Shown: positions 15,661 to 25,208, counted from the first letter of the stretch. The stretch: 64,000 nt of DNA from Luteolibacter flavescens (GCF_025950085.1 NZ_JAPDDS010000009.1:124001-188000); one strand, 5' to 3'. The notes: generated by a model from the letters alone, not told the origin. Numbers and translations are program-made.

Positions 15661-16317
15661 GCCCCGCCTCTCCACGCCAGCGGATACACCGCCAGAATCC
15701 CCGAGTCCGCATGCTTCCTCAGGACCCGCGCCGTACGCTTCACCCCGATCTCCTCCGCGATCGCGATCCTCCTCCGCCACATCATGAACGCCCCGTCCGC
15801 ATTGGATGTCTGCACCGACTCGAATATCAGCGTCATCTGTTCTCGTCTCTCTCGTGGCTTTGTAGTTGGCCATGCCAAAGGATAAGCCAACCCCTTGCTT
15901 ATTCCTCGTGCGGCACCGCCAGCCGGCGTGGTTGGTGAAGATCCGCTTTCCCTGAAAAGGAAGCGTGACGCCCGTGCCCTGCGGGATGGATGATCCACCG
16001 GTTCGCCGGTGAATTCTTGGAATCCATCCTGCTCTGCCGTCCCTTCATGGAAGGTCTTTCCGATGAATGTGGATCGCCCGGTAGCCCAGATTCGTCGTCA
16101 GTAAGATTCCTGAAGATTTTATGTCCTGTCTCTGCCGTGGCTCAACAGTGTAACGCGAAACCCCGGCTGGATCGCAGGTTCGACCTGCCAATTGGCGAGG
16201 CCTTTGTCGCCAATCCGCAAACCCCCGAGGAATTTCTCCTCAAGCCACCGTTTCCTGCACAAAATTGAGCATCCGTTTCGTTCCAAATCATTTCCAACCG
16301 CTCCGTCCGTTTTCCCT
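15661..16317. other. Decayed island and leader of the MoxR operon
   Basis: No intact gene. On the minus strand, 15834 to about 15660 reads MTLIFESVQTSNADGAFMMW and then RRRIAIAEEIGVKRTARVLRKHA. The second segment has the look of a helix-turn-helix from an integrase or transposase N-terminus, but it runs out into the broken gene and has no DDE part. Closer to the MoxR gene there are three consecutive hairpins (16174-16188, 16191-16214, 16227-16241), listed separately. Confidence 0.4.
16174..16241 (+). promoter_or_regulatory. Three tandem hairpins upstream of the MoxR operon
   Basis: GCAGGT-tcg-ACCTGC (16174-16188), ATTGGCGA-ggcctttg-TCGCCAAT (16191-16214) and GAGGA-atttc-TCCTC (16227-16241) follow one another, ending 77 bases before the MoxR start codon. 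No T-run follows, so they are not a simple terminator. A structured 5' leader or protein-binding dyads are both possible. Confidence 0.4.
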
Positions 16318-17334
16318 ATGATCGCATCCGCCCCGACCGAATCCGCCGCCGGTGAAGAGCTGGCCCAATTCATGACCACCAGCGTGGAGCGCCTGCGCGC
16401 CGAACTCGCGAAGGCGATCATCGGCCAGAAGTCCGTGGTGGAGGATGTGCTGCTGGCTCTCTTCTGCGGCGAGCACGCGCTGCTGACCGGTGTTCCCGGC
16501 CTGGCGAAGACGCTGCTGGTGCGCAGCCTCGCGGAGTCGGTGCATCTTTCCTTCAACCGCATCCAGTTCACGCCGGACCTGATGCCGACGGACATCACCG
16601 GCACGGACATCATCCAGGAGGACCTCTCCTCCGGACGGCGCGAGAAGCTTTTCCTGAAGGGCCCCGTCTTCTGCAACCTGCTGCTCGCGGACGAAATCAA
16701 CCGCACCCCGCCGCGTACGCAGGCCGCGATGCTCCAGACGATGCAGGAGCGCCAGGTGACGGTGGGCGGCGTGACCTACGAGTTGCAGCGTCCCTTCCAC
16801 GTCTTCGCCACGCAGAATCCCATCGAGCAGGAAGGCACCTACCCGCTGCCCGAGGCGGCGGCGGACCGCTTCATGCTCTCCATCGAGATCGGCTACCCGA
16901 CCGTGGAGGAGGAGATGCAGGTGGTGACGGAAACCACCGGCGTGCGCCAGGCCGCGCTGAATCCGGTGATCTCTGGCGAGGAGCTGCTGCGCATCCAGAA
17001 GGGCGTGCGCGCGATGCCGGTGTCGCAGGACGTGGTGAACTACGCCGTGCGACTCGTGGCTGCCACGCGCTCCGGCACGCCGAATTGCCCGAAGTCCATG
17101 GAAGACCTGCTCCGCTGGGGCGCGGGACCGCGTGCCTCGCAGTATCTCATCCTCGCTGCAAAGGGCCGCGCCGCGATGCTGGGTCGCCCGTGCGCGGACT
17201 TCGATGGCGTGCGCTCCGTGGCCCGCCAGGTGCTCGGCCACCGCATCCTGCCGAGCTTCAAGGCACGCACGCAGGGTATCACGAGCGCTGATCTGGTCAC
17301 GCGCCTGCTCGAGTCCGTTGGCGAAAAGGCCTGA
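16318..17334 (+). CDS. MoxR-family AAA+ ATPase
   Basis: The protein has 338 residues from the ATG at 16318; the frame is open further upstream but through hairpin DNA without family similarity. Walker A is GVPGLAKT (residues 58-65), Walker B LLLADEINR (121-129), followed by PPRTQAAMLQTMQE and the sensor-like TQNPIEQEGTYPLPEAAADRF. MoxR ATPases act as chaperones for partner proteins with VWA domains. It is the first gene of a five-gene run on the same strand; the next gene, DUF58, starts 23 bases after its stop. That pairing is typical of the MoxR-DUF58-Bat type of cluster. Confidence 0.95.
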   Translation: MIASAPTESAAGEELAQFMTTSVERLRAELAKAIIGQKSVVEDVLLALFCGEHALLTGVPGLAKTLLVRSLAESVHLSFNRIQFTPDLMPTDITGTDIIQEDLSSGRREKLFLKGPVFCNLLLADEINRTPPRTQAAMLQTMQERQVTVGGVTYELQRPFHVFATQNPIEQEGTYPLPEAAADRFMLSIEIGYPTVEEEMQVVTETTGVRQAALNPVISGEELLRIQKGVRAMPVSQDVVNYAVRLVAATRSGTPNCPKSMEDLLRWGAGPRASQYLILAAKGRAAMLGRPCADFDGVRSVARQVLGHRILPSFKARTQGITSADLVTRLLESVGEKA

Positions 17335-17357
17335 CCGGATCTATCGACCTTTTCGTC

Positions 17358-18251
17358 ATGGCTGACGCCGCTATCCATCTCGACGAGTCGCTGCTGGACT
17401 CGATCCAAGACCTGTCGCTGACCGCGCGACATCTGGTCAATGGCTTCCTGCAAGGGCAGCACCGCAGCGCCTTGCGCGGGGTGAGCCAGGAATTCATGGC
17501 CTACCGTCCCTACCTCCCCGGCGACGCGCTGAAGGACGTGGACTGGAACGTGTGGGCGCGCAGCGATCACTACTTCATCCGGCAATTCCGCCATGAGTCG
17601 AATTTCCGCGGCTACCTCGTGCTCGACGCGAGCAAGTCGATGGACTTCGGCGACGGCACGCGGAACAAGTTCACCTACGGTCGCCTGCTCGCGGCATGCC
17701 TGGCCTCGCTGATGCTGGCGCAGATGGATGCGCCGGGCCTGGCGGTGCTCGGCCTGGAGGGCGGCGTGAAGTGGCTGCCGCCGAGCACGCGCGCGGATCA
17801 CCTCGACCAGCTCTTCCATCAGCTCGGAACCACGCGCGCGGATGGACGGACGGCTGGACTCGGCGACATTTCCTCGATGGCAGAGGACCTGCGGCGGCGT
17901 TCGCTCGCGGTATGGATCACCGATGGCTTCTTCGATCCCGAAGAAGGCCGCGACCTGCTCACCCAGCTCCGCCTGCGCGAGATGGACGTGCTCGTCTTCC
18001 ACCTGATGCATCGCGAGGAAATGGAGCCGCAGTACGATGGCGAGGTGCTGCTGACCGACAGCGAGACCGGCGAGGAGATGATCGTGGATGGGGCACAGCT
18101 CCGCCGTGACTACGCGCCCCGTCTCGCCGCCTTCCTCCAGGAAATCGAGGGCCTCTGCACCGGCCTGGAGGCACACTACTGCCGCATCATCACCGACGAG
18201 CCGCTCGACGAAGCCCTTCACCGCTACCTCGCCCTGCGCGAGCAGCTCTGA
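17358..18251 (+). CDS. DUF58 protein with VWA-like domain
   Basis: The 297-residue protein starts at the ATG at 17358. The family core is clear: YRPYLPGDALKDVDWNVWAR followed by FRGYLVLDASKSMDFG, which provides a MIDAS-like D-x-S-x-S. No membrane helix is seen, so it is a cytoplasmic form that would work with the MoxR ATPase before it and the membrane VWA protein after it. The C-terminal part (LTQLRLREMDVLVFHLMH) continues the Rossmann-like alternation. The gap to the next gene is six bases, which implies co-transcription and possibly translational coupling. Confidence 0.92.
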   Translation: MADAAIHLDESLLDSIQDLSLTARHLVNGFLQGQHRSALRGVSQEFMAYRPYLPGDALKDVDWNVWARSDHYFIRQFRHESNFRGYLVLDASKSMDFGDGTRNKFTYGRLLAACLASLMLAQMDAPGLAVLGLEGGVKWLPPSTRADHLDQLFHQLGTTRADGRTAGLGDISSMAEDLRRRSLAVWITDGFFDPEEGRDLLTQLRLREMDVLVFHLMHREEMEPQYDGEVLLTDSETGEEMIVDGAQLRRDYAPRLAAFLQEIEGLCTGLEAHYCRIITDEPLDEALHRYLALREQL

Positions 18252-18257
18252 GCCCCC

Positions 18258-20288
18258 ATGTTGCCAAATCTCCTTCTCTTCACCCTCGGCATCGCGGCCA
18301 TCGGCGCGCCGGTCTGGGTCCACCTGCGGCTGGGTCGCGTCAAGAAGCGCGCCACAGTGAGTTCGCTGCGGCTGATGCGTGCCACGCCGCAGACGTCGCG
18401 GTCGCCGCGCCGCTTTGTCGATATCCCGCTGCTGCTCTTGCGCGCGCTGGTGTTGCTGCTGGTGGCGCTCGGCTTCGGCCGCCTGCTGGTGCCGGGCATG
18501 CGCAGCCACAATGCCCGCGCGTATGCGGCCATTGTCGTCGATGTCTCCGGTAGCATGCAGGCCGAGGCCGGCGGCAAGGTCTGGGACCAGGCGAAGGCGC
18601 AGGTGCTAGCCTCGCTGGAAAAACTCGATGCGAGCTCGCGCGTCGCGGTGATCCTCTCGCCTGCCGGTCGCAGCGTGCCCTCGTGGGAATCTCCCGCGCA
18701 GGCCGCCACGCGTGTCGCGGCGTTGGAGCCGGGCTACGGGGCGAACCAGCTCGCACCATCGGTCCGCGAGGGCGTGCGCCTGCTTGCCGAGATGCCGGAG
18801 GACCGGCCGAAGGTGCTGCACCTGGTGAGCGACTTCCAGCGCAGCGCGCTAGCCGGGCTGGACGAGGTGAAGCTCCCGGTAGGCGTCGGCCTGGAGATCG
18901 CGAAGCTCGGTGCGACGCAGGGTCAAAACCGCGGCGTGACCGTGGAAGTCGTCTCCGCCGGTGCCACCGACCTCGGCATCTATTCATTCAATGACGGCAC
19001 GGGTGGCAAGCTGGTGCTGGATGAAAACGGCAGCTCGCGCGAGCTGGAGATCACGCCCGGGAACAGCGGCGTGCGCCTCGGCCATGCGGGAGAGAAGGGC
19101 GAGTGGGTCACCCGGCGCCTGGAGCTGCAGGAGACCGACGGCATCGCCGCGGACAATGTCGCTCACGATGTCTATCAGGCGCAGGACTACATCCCGGTGT
19201 GGCTGTGGGAGCCGCCGAGCGAGGCGAAGCACGTATATGAGCAAGCGTCGTATTACATCAGCCGCGCGCTGCAACCGGTGTCCACGGAGGATGGCCGCGC
19301 GGTGTCCCGCTACCTTCCGGTCGCTCTAACAGAATCTAACATCTCGGCTGCCGTCGGCGAGCTCGGCACCGCGGCCGCCCCGCGCCTGCTCTTCGTGCCC
19401 GCCACGGCATCGCCGTCCGCGGAGCTGGCAGCGCTGGTGAAGGGACTGGTGGAGAATGGCGGCTCGGTCGTCTTCTTCGGCGGTCCGGCACTCGATGCGG
19501 ACGAGTATGCCGCCGCGTTCGGGGAGTTCCTGCCGGTGCGCGTCGGCAAGGCGGAATCGATCGCGCTGACGCCATCGCTTGCCGAGATGAACGACGGCAA
19601 CCTGCTGTGGGGCCCGCTGGAATCGCTCTCGCGCCGCCAGCTTGAAAAGGCCCCGCTGCGCCAGCGCCACGCGGTGGAACTCGCGGCGGACGCCGCTGTG
19701 CTGGCATCGTACGCGGATGGCGTGGCCTTCGTGGCGGAGCGCGTCATCGGCAGCGGCCGCACGGAATTCGTGAATACCTCCGCCAACCGTGCGTGGGGCG
19801 ACTGGGCGGCGTCCGCGCCGCTCTTCGTGCCCGCGATGCACCTGCTCGCGGCGCGCTCGCTGGGAGATGCTCCTTTCCAGCCCGCCCACCAGCCGGTGGC
19901 CGCGGGTGCGCCGGTGACGCTGAAGCTCGGCACGGCGCTGGCCGGTCGCACGCTGAAGCTCGGCGAGGCGACCTACACGGTGGGTGCGGACGGTCGCGCG
20001 ACCGATGTGATCTTTGACAAGCCCGGCGTGGTGGATCTGACGCTCGATGACGGGACATCCGCGGGGAAGATCGCGGTGAATTTCCCCACCACCGAGTCCG
20101 TGCTGGAAAGCGACCCCGAGCCGGTGGTGCGCCAGCGTCTCGAATCCCTCCGCCAGTCCGGCAGCGGCTCCACGGTCCGCTGGGAGGCGGAGGAGCAGGG
20201 TGGCCTCGCCTGGAGGCTCTGTCTTTTGGCAGCGGCACTGCTGCTCGTGATCGAACCCGTGGTGGCAAACCTGAGGATGAAACCATGA
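18258..20288 (+). CDS. BatA-like membrane protein with VWA domain
   Basis: The 676-residue protein begins with the BatA N-terminal pair of helices: MLPNLLLFTLGIAAIGAPVW, then RFVDIPLLLLRALVLLLVAL after a basic loop. A VWA domain follows, with YAAIVVDVSGSMQ holding the D-x-S-x-S metal site. The long middle carries beta-rich domains and a GATase-like stretch (LFVPATASPSAELAALVKGL, then GGSVVFFGG). One helix near the C-terminus (LCLLAAALLLVIEPVV) returns it to the membrane. Its stop overlaps the next start by four bases (ATGA at 20285-20288). Bat proteins are linked to stress tolerance and envelope integrity in other phyla; the task here is unknown. Confidence 0.88.
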   Translation: MLPNLLLFTLGIAAIGAPVWVHLRLGRVKKRATVSSLRLMRATPQTSRSPRRFVDIPLLLLRALVLLLVALGFGRLLVPGMRSHNARAYAAIVVDVSGSMQAEAGGKVWDQAKAQVLASLEKLDASSRVAVILSPAGRSVPSWESPAQAATRVAALEPGYGANQLAPSVREGVRLLAEMPEDRPKVLHLVSDFQRSALAGLDEVKLPVGVGLEIAKLGATQGQNRGVTVEVVSAGATDLGIYSFNDGTGGKLVLDENGSSRELEITPGNSGVRLGHAGEKGEWVTRRLELQETDGIAADNVAHDVYQAQDYIPVWLWEPPSEAKHVYEQASYYISRALQPVSTEDGRAVSRYLPVALTESNISAAVGELGTAAAPRLLFVPATASPSAELAALVKGLVENGGSVVFFGGPALDADEYAAAFGEFLPVRVGKAESIALTPSLAEMNDGNLLWGPLESLSRRQLEKAPLRQRHAVELAADAAVLASYADGVAFVAERVIGSGRTEFVNTSANRAWGDWAASAPLFVPAMHLLAARSLGDAPFQPAHQPVAAGAPVTLKLGTALAGRTLKLGEATYTVGADGRATDVIFDKPGVVDLTLDDGTSAGKIAVNFPTTESVLESDPEPVVRQRLESLRQSGSGSTVRWEAEEQGGLAWRLCLLAAALLLVIEPVVANLRMKP

Positions 20289-22846
20289 CCCCGGAACTGA
20301 AGCAGCTCATTGGAAAACATCGCGCGTTGCACCGCTCGGGATCGGTCCGGAGGTGGGCGGTCATCTCGTTGCTCGCGATGGCCCTGCCATTCGCGCTCGT
20401 CGCATGGACGGATGGCATTCACGCGCTGGATGCCTCGTGGCGCTGGGCGGGATTGGTCGTTCTCGTGATTGCGGTGCTGTCGGCGCTCGCCGGGATCGGT
20501 CGCGCGCTCCGCACTCCGGACGAGCGCGAGGTCGCGGCAACTCTGGACGAGCACTCATCCCTGGTGAAGGGCCATGCGATCTCCACGTCCGCGCAGATCG
20601 ATGCCCCGGCGACGGATCGCGTGGAGGAGCAGGCGTTGCTCGCCCGACTTCACTCGGAGGCGGGCAAGCTCGCGGCGGGCGCGAAGGTCATCCACCCCGC
20701 GCCGCGCGGTTGGCAGGTCGTTGGTGCGCTTTGTGGCGTGGTGCTTTTGGGCTCGCTTGTTGCGGTGCACGGCACGCGGCCGGTGGTGCGCGTTCTCCAG
20801 CCGTGGAAGGAGCTGCCCTACACGACCATCGGGCTCACGGGGCCGGAGAAGAAGCCGCTGGCCGGAGAGGCCTTCGCCGTGAGCGGCGTGGTGGCCGGGC
20901 GCATCCCGGCGAGCGTGGAGCTGCATGGTGTGGATGGCCCGGCGATCACGGTTGCGGTTTCACAGGATGGCAGCTTCCGACATAACTTTGAGAATGGCGT
21001 GCCGGCCCCGGTGAAGCTGGTGGCGCGCGGCGCGGCGGACGGTTTCTCTCCGGAACTGAAGATCGACCTGCGCTCCTTTCCGCATGCGGTGGAATTCGCG
21101 CACCGCATCGTGCCGCCCGCCTACACGGGCGAGGGCGAGCGCATCGAGACGCAGGGGAGCTTCACGATCCTGCGCGCGACGAAGGTCGGCTACGTGGCCG
21201 TCTTCGATCAGCCCGCGACGTCGGTGCGCATGGTTTTCGACAACGATCTGGAAGCGATCGAACTCACCGCCGATCCGGAAAATCCGCGCTCGTGGAAGGC
21301 GGACCTACCGCTGATGCGCCGCACCTGCGGCTACCATCTGGAAGCCGCGGAGGCAGGCGGGGAACCGCGCCTGACGGGCGAGCCCCAGCAGATCGTCGTC
21401 TACCCGGACAAGCCGCCCGTCGCGGAGATCACGTCTAACAATGCAGAGGAAATCAAGACGCTGAAGGATTCGCTGAAGATCAAGTTCGACACCAGCGATG
21501 ACATCGGCCTGGCGGACGTGCGCGTGACCTACACCCGCGTGGGCGACCCGAAGCCGACGGAGATCCCCATTCCGCTCAGTGCGCCCTTGGTGCGGAACCA
21601 GCGTGGCGAGTGGGAGCTGCCGCTTTCCGAGATCGAGGCCGAGCCGCTCGATATGGTCGTGATCGTCGTGCAGGCGCGCGATGCCAATGACGTGGACGGT
21701 CCCGGTATTGGCAGCTCCGAGCCGATCATCATCGAGATCCCGGAAGACACCGGGGAAGAGGAAGACCCGAGTTCCGGCGGCGGTGGTGGCGGCGGCGGTG
21801 GTGGCCCCGAGCAGGTGAATCCACTGGAGATCCAGCAGCAGCTCTATCGCGAGACCCTGCGTCTTTCGCTGGGTCGTAAGTCCGCGCCGAAGGAGGAACT
21901 CTTCGAGCGGCAGCAGGAGAATGCGAAGAACCTCGCCGAGATGCTGGAGGATCCGCAGCAAGAAGAGATGGGCGAGGAATACATGGGTCTGCTGAGAACC
22001 GCGAAGAAATCCGCGGAGCAGGCCGCCTTGTTCCTGCGCTATTCCTATCCCACGCGGAACGGCACCCCGTACGACCGGGCGCTCCAGTCTGAAGGTGCGG
22101 TGATCGACTCCCTGCTGAAAGCCGCGCGCATCGCGCAGGAGGCGGGGCAACAGCAGCAGGGCGGCGGTGGTGGCGGCGGCGAAGGTGCCGCGCCTCCGGG
22201 CAAGCAGTATTCGCTCACGAAGTCCGGTTCCCCGCAGTCCCGTCCGCTGACCGAGCAGGAGCAGCGCGAACAGATCGAGCAGGCGCTTGCCGAGATCGAG
22301 CAGGCGATGCAGGAGCAAGAAGAGATCAATGAAGAGCTCGCCGAAAATGAAGGCGAGGGTGAAGGAGAAGGCGAGGGCCAGGAGGGCGAATCGCAGGGCA
22401 GCGGTTCTCCGGGCAGTGGCCAAGGCGGCAAGCCGGGCCAAGGGCAAGGTGGCAAGGGCCAAGGGCAGGGAAGCCCGGGCCAAGGTGGCCAGGGCGGCGG
22501 TGGACTCGCCGGTCGCCAGGGCCAGGCCAGCCAGATGTCCTCCGCCATCCGGGCGCAGCTCGAAGCGATGGGCAAGGCCTCGAACGGTGCCGATCCCGGC
22601 CTGGCCGCGGATCAATTGAGGCAGGCCGCCGAATTCCAGGCGCAGGCCGCACAGGCGATCGCGCAGGGGGAGGGCGGCGCGCAGACGCAGGGCCGGGCCT
22701 CCACCGACGCGCTGCGCAAGGCGCATGAGTTGACCAAGTCCCTCTTCGGCGAATCGGCCAGTGGTGCCGTCGAGCCAAGGGCGCAGGCGTTGGAATACCA
22801 GCACCTGATCCAGGAATACACGCGAAGGCTTTCGTATGATGATTGA
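20285..22846 (+). CDS. DUF4175-like membrane protein with Gly/Gln-rich C-terminus
   Basis: The 853-residue protein has three predicted helices in its first 160 residues (WAVISLLAMALPFALVAW, WAGLVVLVIAVLSALAGI and VVGALCGVVLLGSLVAVHG), then a large extracytoplasmic part. Between the helices, REVAATLDEHSSLVKGHAIST is typical of this type of protein. A polyglycine stretch lies near residue 500 (twelve or so Gly), and residues from about 615 to 760 are Gln/Glu coiled coil followed by Gly-Gln-Ser repeats (for example GKPGQGQGGKGQGQGS). Such low-complexity tails are common in DUF4175 members of MoxR clusters. The gene overlaps its neighbours by 4 and 11 bases, so the operon is tightly coupled. Confidence 0.8.
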   Translation: MTPELKQLIGKHRALHRSGSVRRWAVISLLAMALPFALVAWTDGIHALDASWRWAGLVVLVIAVLSALAGIGRALRTPDEREVAATLDEHSSLVKGHAISTSAQIDAPATDRVEEQALLARLHSEAGKLAAGAKVIHPAPRGWQVVGALCGVVLLGSLVAVHGTRPVVRVLQPWKELPYTTIGLTGPEKKPLAGEAFAVSGVVAGRIPASVELHGVDGPAITVAVSQDGSFRHNFENGVPAPVKLVARGAADGFSPELKIDLRSFPHAVEFAHRIVPPAYTGEGERIETQGSFTILRATKVGYVAVFDQPATSVRMVFDNDLEAIELTADPENPRSWKADLPLMRRTCGYHLEAAEAGGEPRLTGEPQQIVVYPDKPPVAEITSNNAEEIKTLKDSLKIKFDTSDDIGLADVRVTYTRVGDPKPTEIPIPLSAPLVRNQRGEWELPLSEIEAEPLDMVVIVVQARDANDVDGPGIGSSEPIIIEIPEDTGEEEDPSSGGGGGGGGGGPEQVNPLEIQQQLYRETLRLSLGRKSAPKEELFERQQENAKNLAEMLEDPQQEEMGEEYMGLLRTAKKSAEQAALFLRYSYPTRNGTPYDRALQSEGAVIDSLLKAARIAQEAGQQQQGGGGGGGEGAAPPGKQYSLTKSGSPQSRPLTEQEQREQIEQALAEIEQAMQEQEEINEELAENEGEGEGEGEGQEGESQGSGSPGSGQGGKPGQGQGGKGQGQGSPGQGGQGGGGLAGRQGQASQMSSAIRAQLEAMGKASNGADPGLAADQLRQAAEFQAQAAQAIAQGEGGAQTQGRASTDALRKAHELTKSLFGESASGAVEPRAQALEYQHLIQEYTRRLSYDD

Positions 22847-25178
22847 TCTGCCGGTGTCCGGCTCCCTGACGTATCTGATGCCCGGCTGGTGGCCGTGGGC
22901 GGCGGCATTCTTCGGCGCTACCGCCATTGTCGCCGGATGGCTTTTCATCCGCGGCGAGCACCCGCACCTGTCGCGCGGGCTGCGTGCGAGGCTGTGGCTG
23001 CTGCGCGTGGTCGCCGGTGCGCTGCTGCTCGCCTGCCTGCTCGACTGGCGGGCGGAGGACACGCGGCGCACGGCGGAGAAGCCGCTGCTGCGCGTGGTGG
23101 TGGATCGCTCGCAGAGCATGGCGGCGAAGGATGCGGAGGGCGGCAAGTCGCGCTTCGATGCCGCGCGCGATATCCTCACCAGCCAGATCGAGCCCGCATG
23201 GAGCGGCGGCGCGAAGCTCGAGACGGGCTTCGCGGGTGAACGATACACGCAGGGCGATGTGGCAACGGCCACGCCGGATGCGCCGCGCAGTTCGCTCGGT
23301 GGTGCCTTGCGCGAGGCGCTGGAGAATCGCAGCCAGCAGGCGCTCGGCGGCGTGATCCTCTTGTCGGATGGCTCGGCGAGCGATGCTGCCGAGCTGCATG
23401 CCACGGCGCGGCTCTACCAGGACGCGCGCGTGCCCGTCTTCCCCTGGGTGCTGGGCACGCAGGACCAGCCGGATGACCTGCGGATCACCTCCGCCAGCCT
23501 GCGCCAGCCGAGCCCGTCGCAGACCGCGCTCCATCTGGAGCTGGGCATCGAGAGCCCGGGCTACGCGGGGAAGGAGGCGGAGCTCACCGTGCGCTTCGGC
23601 GAGCAGGTGCTACACCGCCAGCAGGTGAAGCTGGCGGGCAAGGCCCAGCCGCTCGCCATTGACTTCCTTTCGCCCTACCGCGGCCTGCAATTCTACCAGG
23701 TGGCGCTTTCCCCGATGGAGCGTGAGGCGACCGTCTCGAACAACTCCACGCGCGTCGCGTGCGACGTGCGGCGCGAGCCCATCCGCGTGCTCTACATGGA
23801 GGGCTCCATGCCCACCGAGACGGCCTACCTGCGCGAGGCGATCGAGGCGGATCCGGAGATGGAGATCACCTGCCTGCACTTCCCCGGCGATGCCTCCGTG
23901 GAGGCGCTGGCCCAGCAGGCGCTCGCGCTGCGGGGAAAGGACATGCGCATCTTCCAGGACTCGAAGGGTCGGCCCGTGCCCAGCGTGTGCCACCCCACGC
24001 GCGGCTATCCGGTGAAGATGGAGGAGCTGCTGAAGTACGACGTGGTCATCGACAGCGACATCATCAAGGAAGCCTTCTCGCCCGAGCAGATGGCGCAGAC
24101 CGTCGCCTTCGTCGAGGAATTCGGCGGGGGCTTCGTCATGGTCGGCGGGCAGACGTCCTTCGGCGCGGGCGGATATGAGAAGACGGTCATCGACCTCCTC
24201 ATGCCCATCGAGATCGCGAACAACAGCGACCCCTTCTGGCAGCAGTTCCAGGTGAGCGTTTCGGACGCCGGCTACGAGCATCCGATGATGCGCGTGGGCA
24301 AGACTCTCGCGGAGACGAAGGAGGCGTGGACGAGCCTTTTCCCGGGCTTCGGCGGCGCGAACTACGCCACGCGGGCAAAGCCGGGTGCGCACGTGCTCGC
24401 ACGCATCGACCTGCCGGGCAGCCAGTATGATGACCTGCTGCTCTTCGCCGTGCAGCAGATCGGGCGCGGCCGCACCATGGCCTTCATGTCGGACACCACC
24501 AGCGGCTGGGGCTCGGCCTTCGAGACGCAGTGGCCGACCCACGGGGACGCGCATTATTACCGGAAATTCTGGAACAATACCGTGCGCTGGCTGGCCGCGG
24601 ACCGCATCGCGCGGAAGGGTGGACAGGCCTCCATCGAGGTGCCCTCCGCCATGGTCATGCCGGGCGATGCCGTGGAGATCCGCCTCGCGGCACTGTCCAC
24701 CGCGGACCTGCCGGGCTTGGAGTTGCGCGTGCGCGAAGGCGACAGCGAGCCGCAATTGCTGCCCATGCAGTGGAACGGCGCGACGCGTCACTGGCAGGGC
24801 GGCTACGTCCCGCGCATCGCCGGCGACGTGACCATCGAGGCCCGCTACAAGAATGCCGAGGGCACGCCGGTCACGACACTGGCGGGATTCCACGTGCAGG
24901 CCACCGGCGATGAAGCCGTCGCCGTCGCCGCGCGCCCGGACCTGATGGCGGACCTCGCCCGCGAAACCGGTGGCCGCATCCTCGATGAAAAGAGCGCCGG
25001 GCAGGTGCTCGGCGAGCTTTCCTCACGCTCCGTGGACGTCACGTGGAAGCGCGCCGTACCCGTGTGGGACCGCTGGTGGATCCTCCTCCCGCTGCTCCTC
25101 GCCATCACCGCCGAGTGGCTGCTCCGCCGCCGCCGCGAGCCCGCCCGTGAACCCCGCCTCGCCCCGGCACGCGGGTAG
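22836..25178 (+). CDS. Membrane VWA protein with glutamine-amidotransferase-like domain
   Basis: The 780-residue protein has two N-terminal helices (WWPWAAAFFGATAIVAGWLF and LWLLRVVAGALLLACLLDW), a VWA-like domain starting LLRVVVDRSQSMAAKD (a D-x-S-x-S metal site), a beta domain, a class I amidotransferase-like fold (YDVVIDSDIIKEAFSPEQM, then EEFGGGFVMVGGQTSFGAGG) and a last helix (WWILLPLLLAITAEWLL) with an Arg-rich end. The amidotransferase-like domain shows no clear catalytic Cys at the usual elbow (GGQTSF), so it is probably a binding domain. The first ATG, at 22836, lies inside the end of the previous gene. It closes the five-gene operon; an 11-pair hairpin follows. Confidence 0.85.
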   Translation: MMIDLPVSGSLTYLMPGWWPWAAAFFGATAIVAGWLFIRGEHPHLSRGLRARLWLLRVVAGALLLACLLDWRAEDTRRTAEKPLLRVVVDRSQSMAAKDAEGGKSRFDAARDILTSQIEPAWSGGAKLETGFAGERYTQGDVATATPDAPRSSLGGALREALENRSQQALGGVILLSDGSASDAAELHATARLYQDARVPVFPWVLGTQDQPDDLRITSASLRQPSPSQTALHLELGIESPGYAGKEAELTVRFGEQVLHRQQVKLAGKAQPLAIDFLSPYRGLQFYQVALSPMEREATVSNNSTRVACDVRREPIRVLYMEGSMPTETAYLREAIEADPEMEITCLHFPGDASVEALAQQALALRGKDMRIFQDSKGRPVPSVCHPTRGYPVKMEELLKYDVVIDSDIIKEAFSPEQMAQTVAFVEEFGGGFVMVGGQTSFGAGGYEKTVIDLLMPIEIANNSDPFWQQFQVSVSDAGYEHPMMRVGKTLAETKEAWTSLFPGFGGANYATRAKPGAHVLARIDLPGSQYDDLLLFAVQQIGRGRTMAFMSDTTSGWGSAFETQWPTHGDAHYYRKFWNNTVRWLAADRIARKGGQASIEVPSAMVMPGDAVEIRLAALSTADLPGLELRVREGDSEPQLLPMQWNGATRHWQGGYVPRIAGDVTIEARYKNAEGTPVTTLAGFHVQATGDEAVAVAARPDLMADLARETGGRILDEKSAGQVLGELSSRSVDVTWKRAVPVWDRWWILLPLLLAITAEWLLRRRREPAREPRLAPARG

Positions 25179-25180
25179 GG

Positions 25181-25208
25181 CATCACGGGCCCCCGGCGGC
25201 CCGTGATG
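25181..25208 (+). terminator. Hairpin at the end of the MoxR operon
   Basis: CATCACGGGCC pairs perfectly with GGCCCGTGATG around CCCGGC, starting two bases after the stop codon. There is no T-run, so it is either a weak terminator or a 3'-end stabilising stem. Confidence 0.6.

Noticed and set aside
16171-16214. tRNA-like T-arm
   Set aside because: GCAGGTTCGACCTGC resembles a T-arm, but the loop length is wrong for a TTCRA-type loop, and no acceptor, D-arm or anticodon arm could be placed around it.
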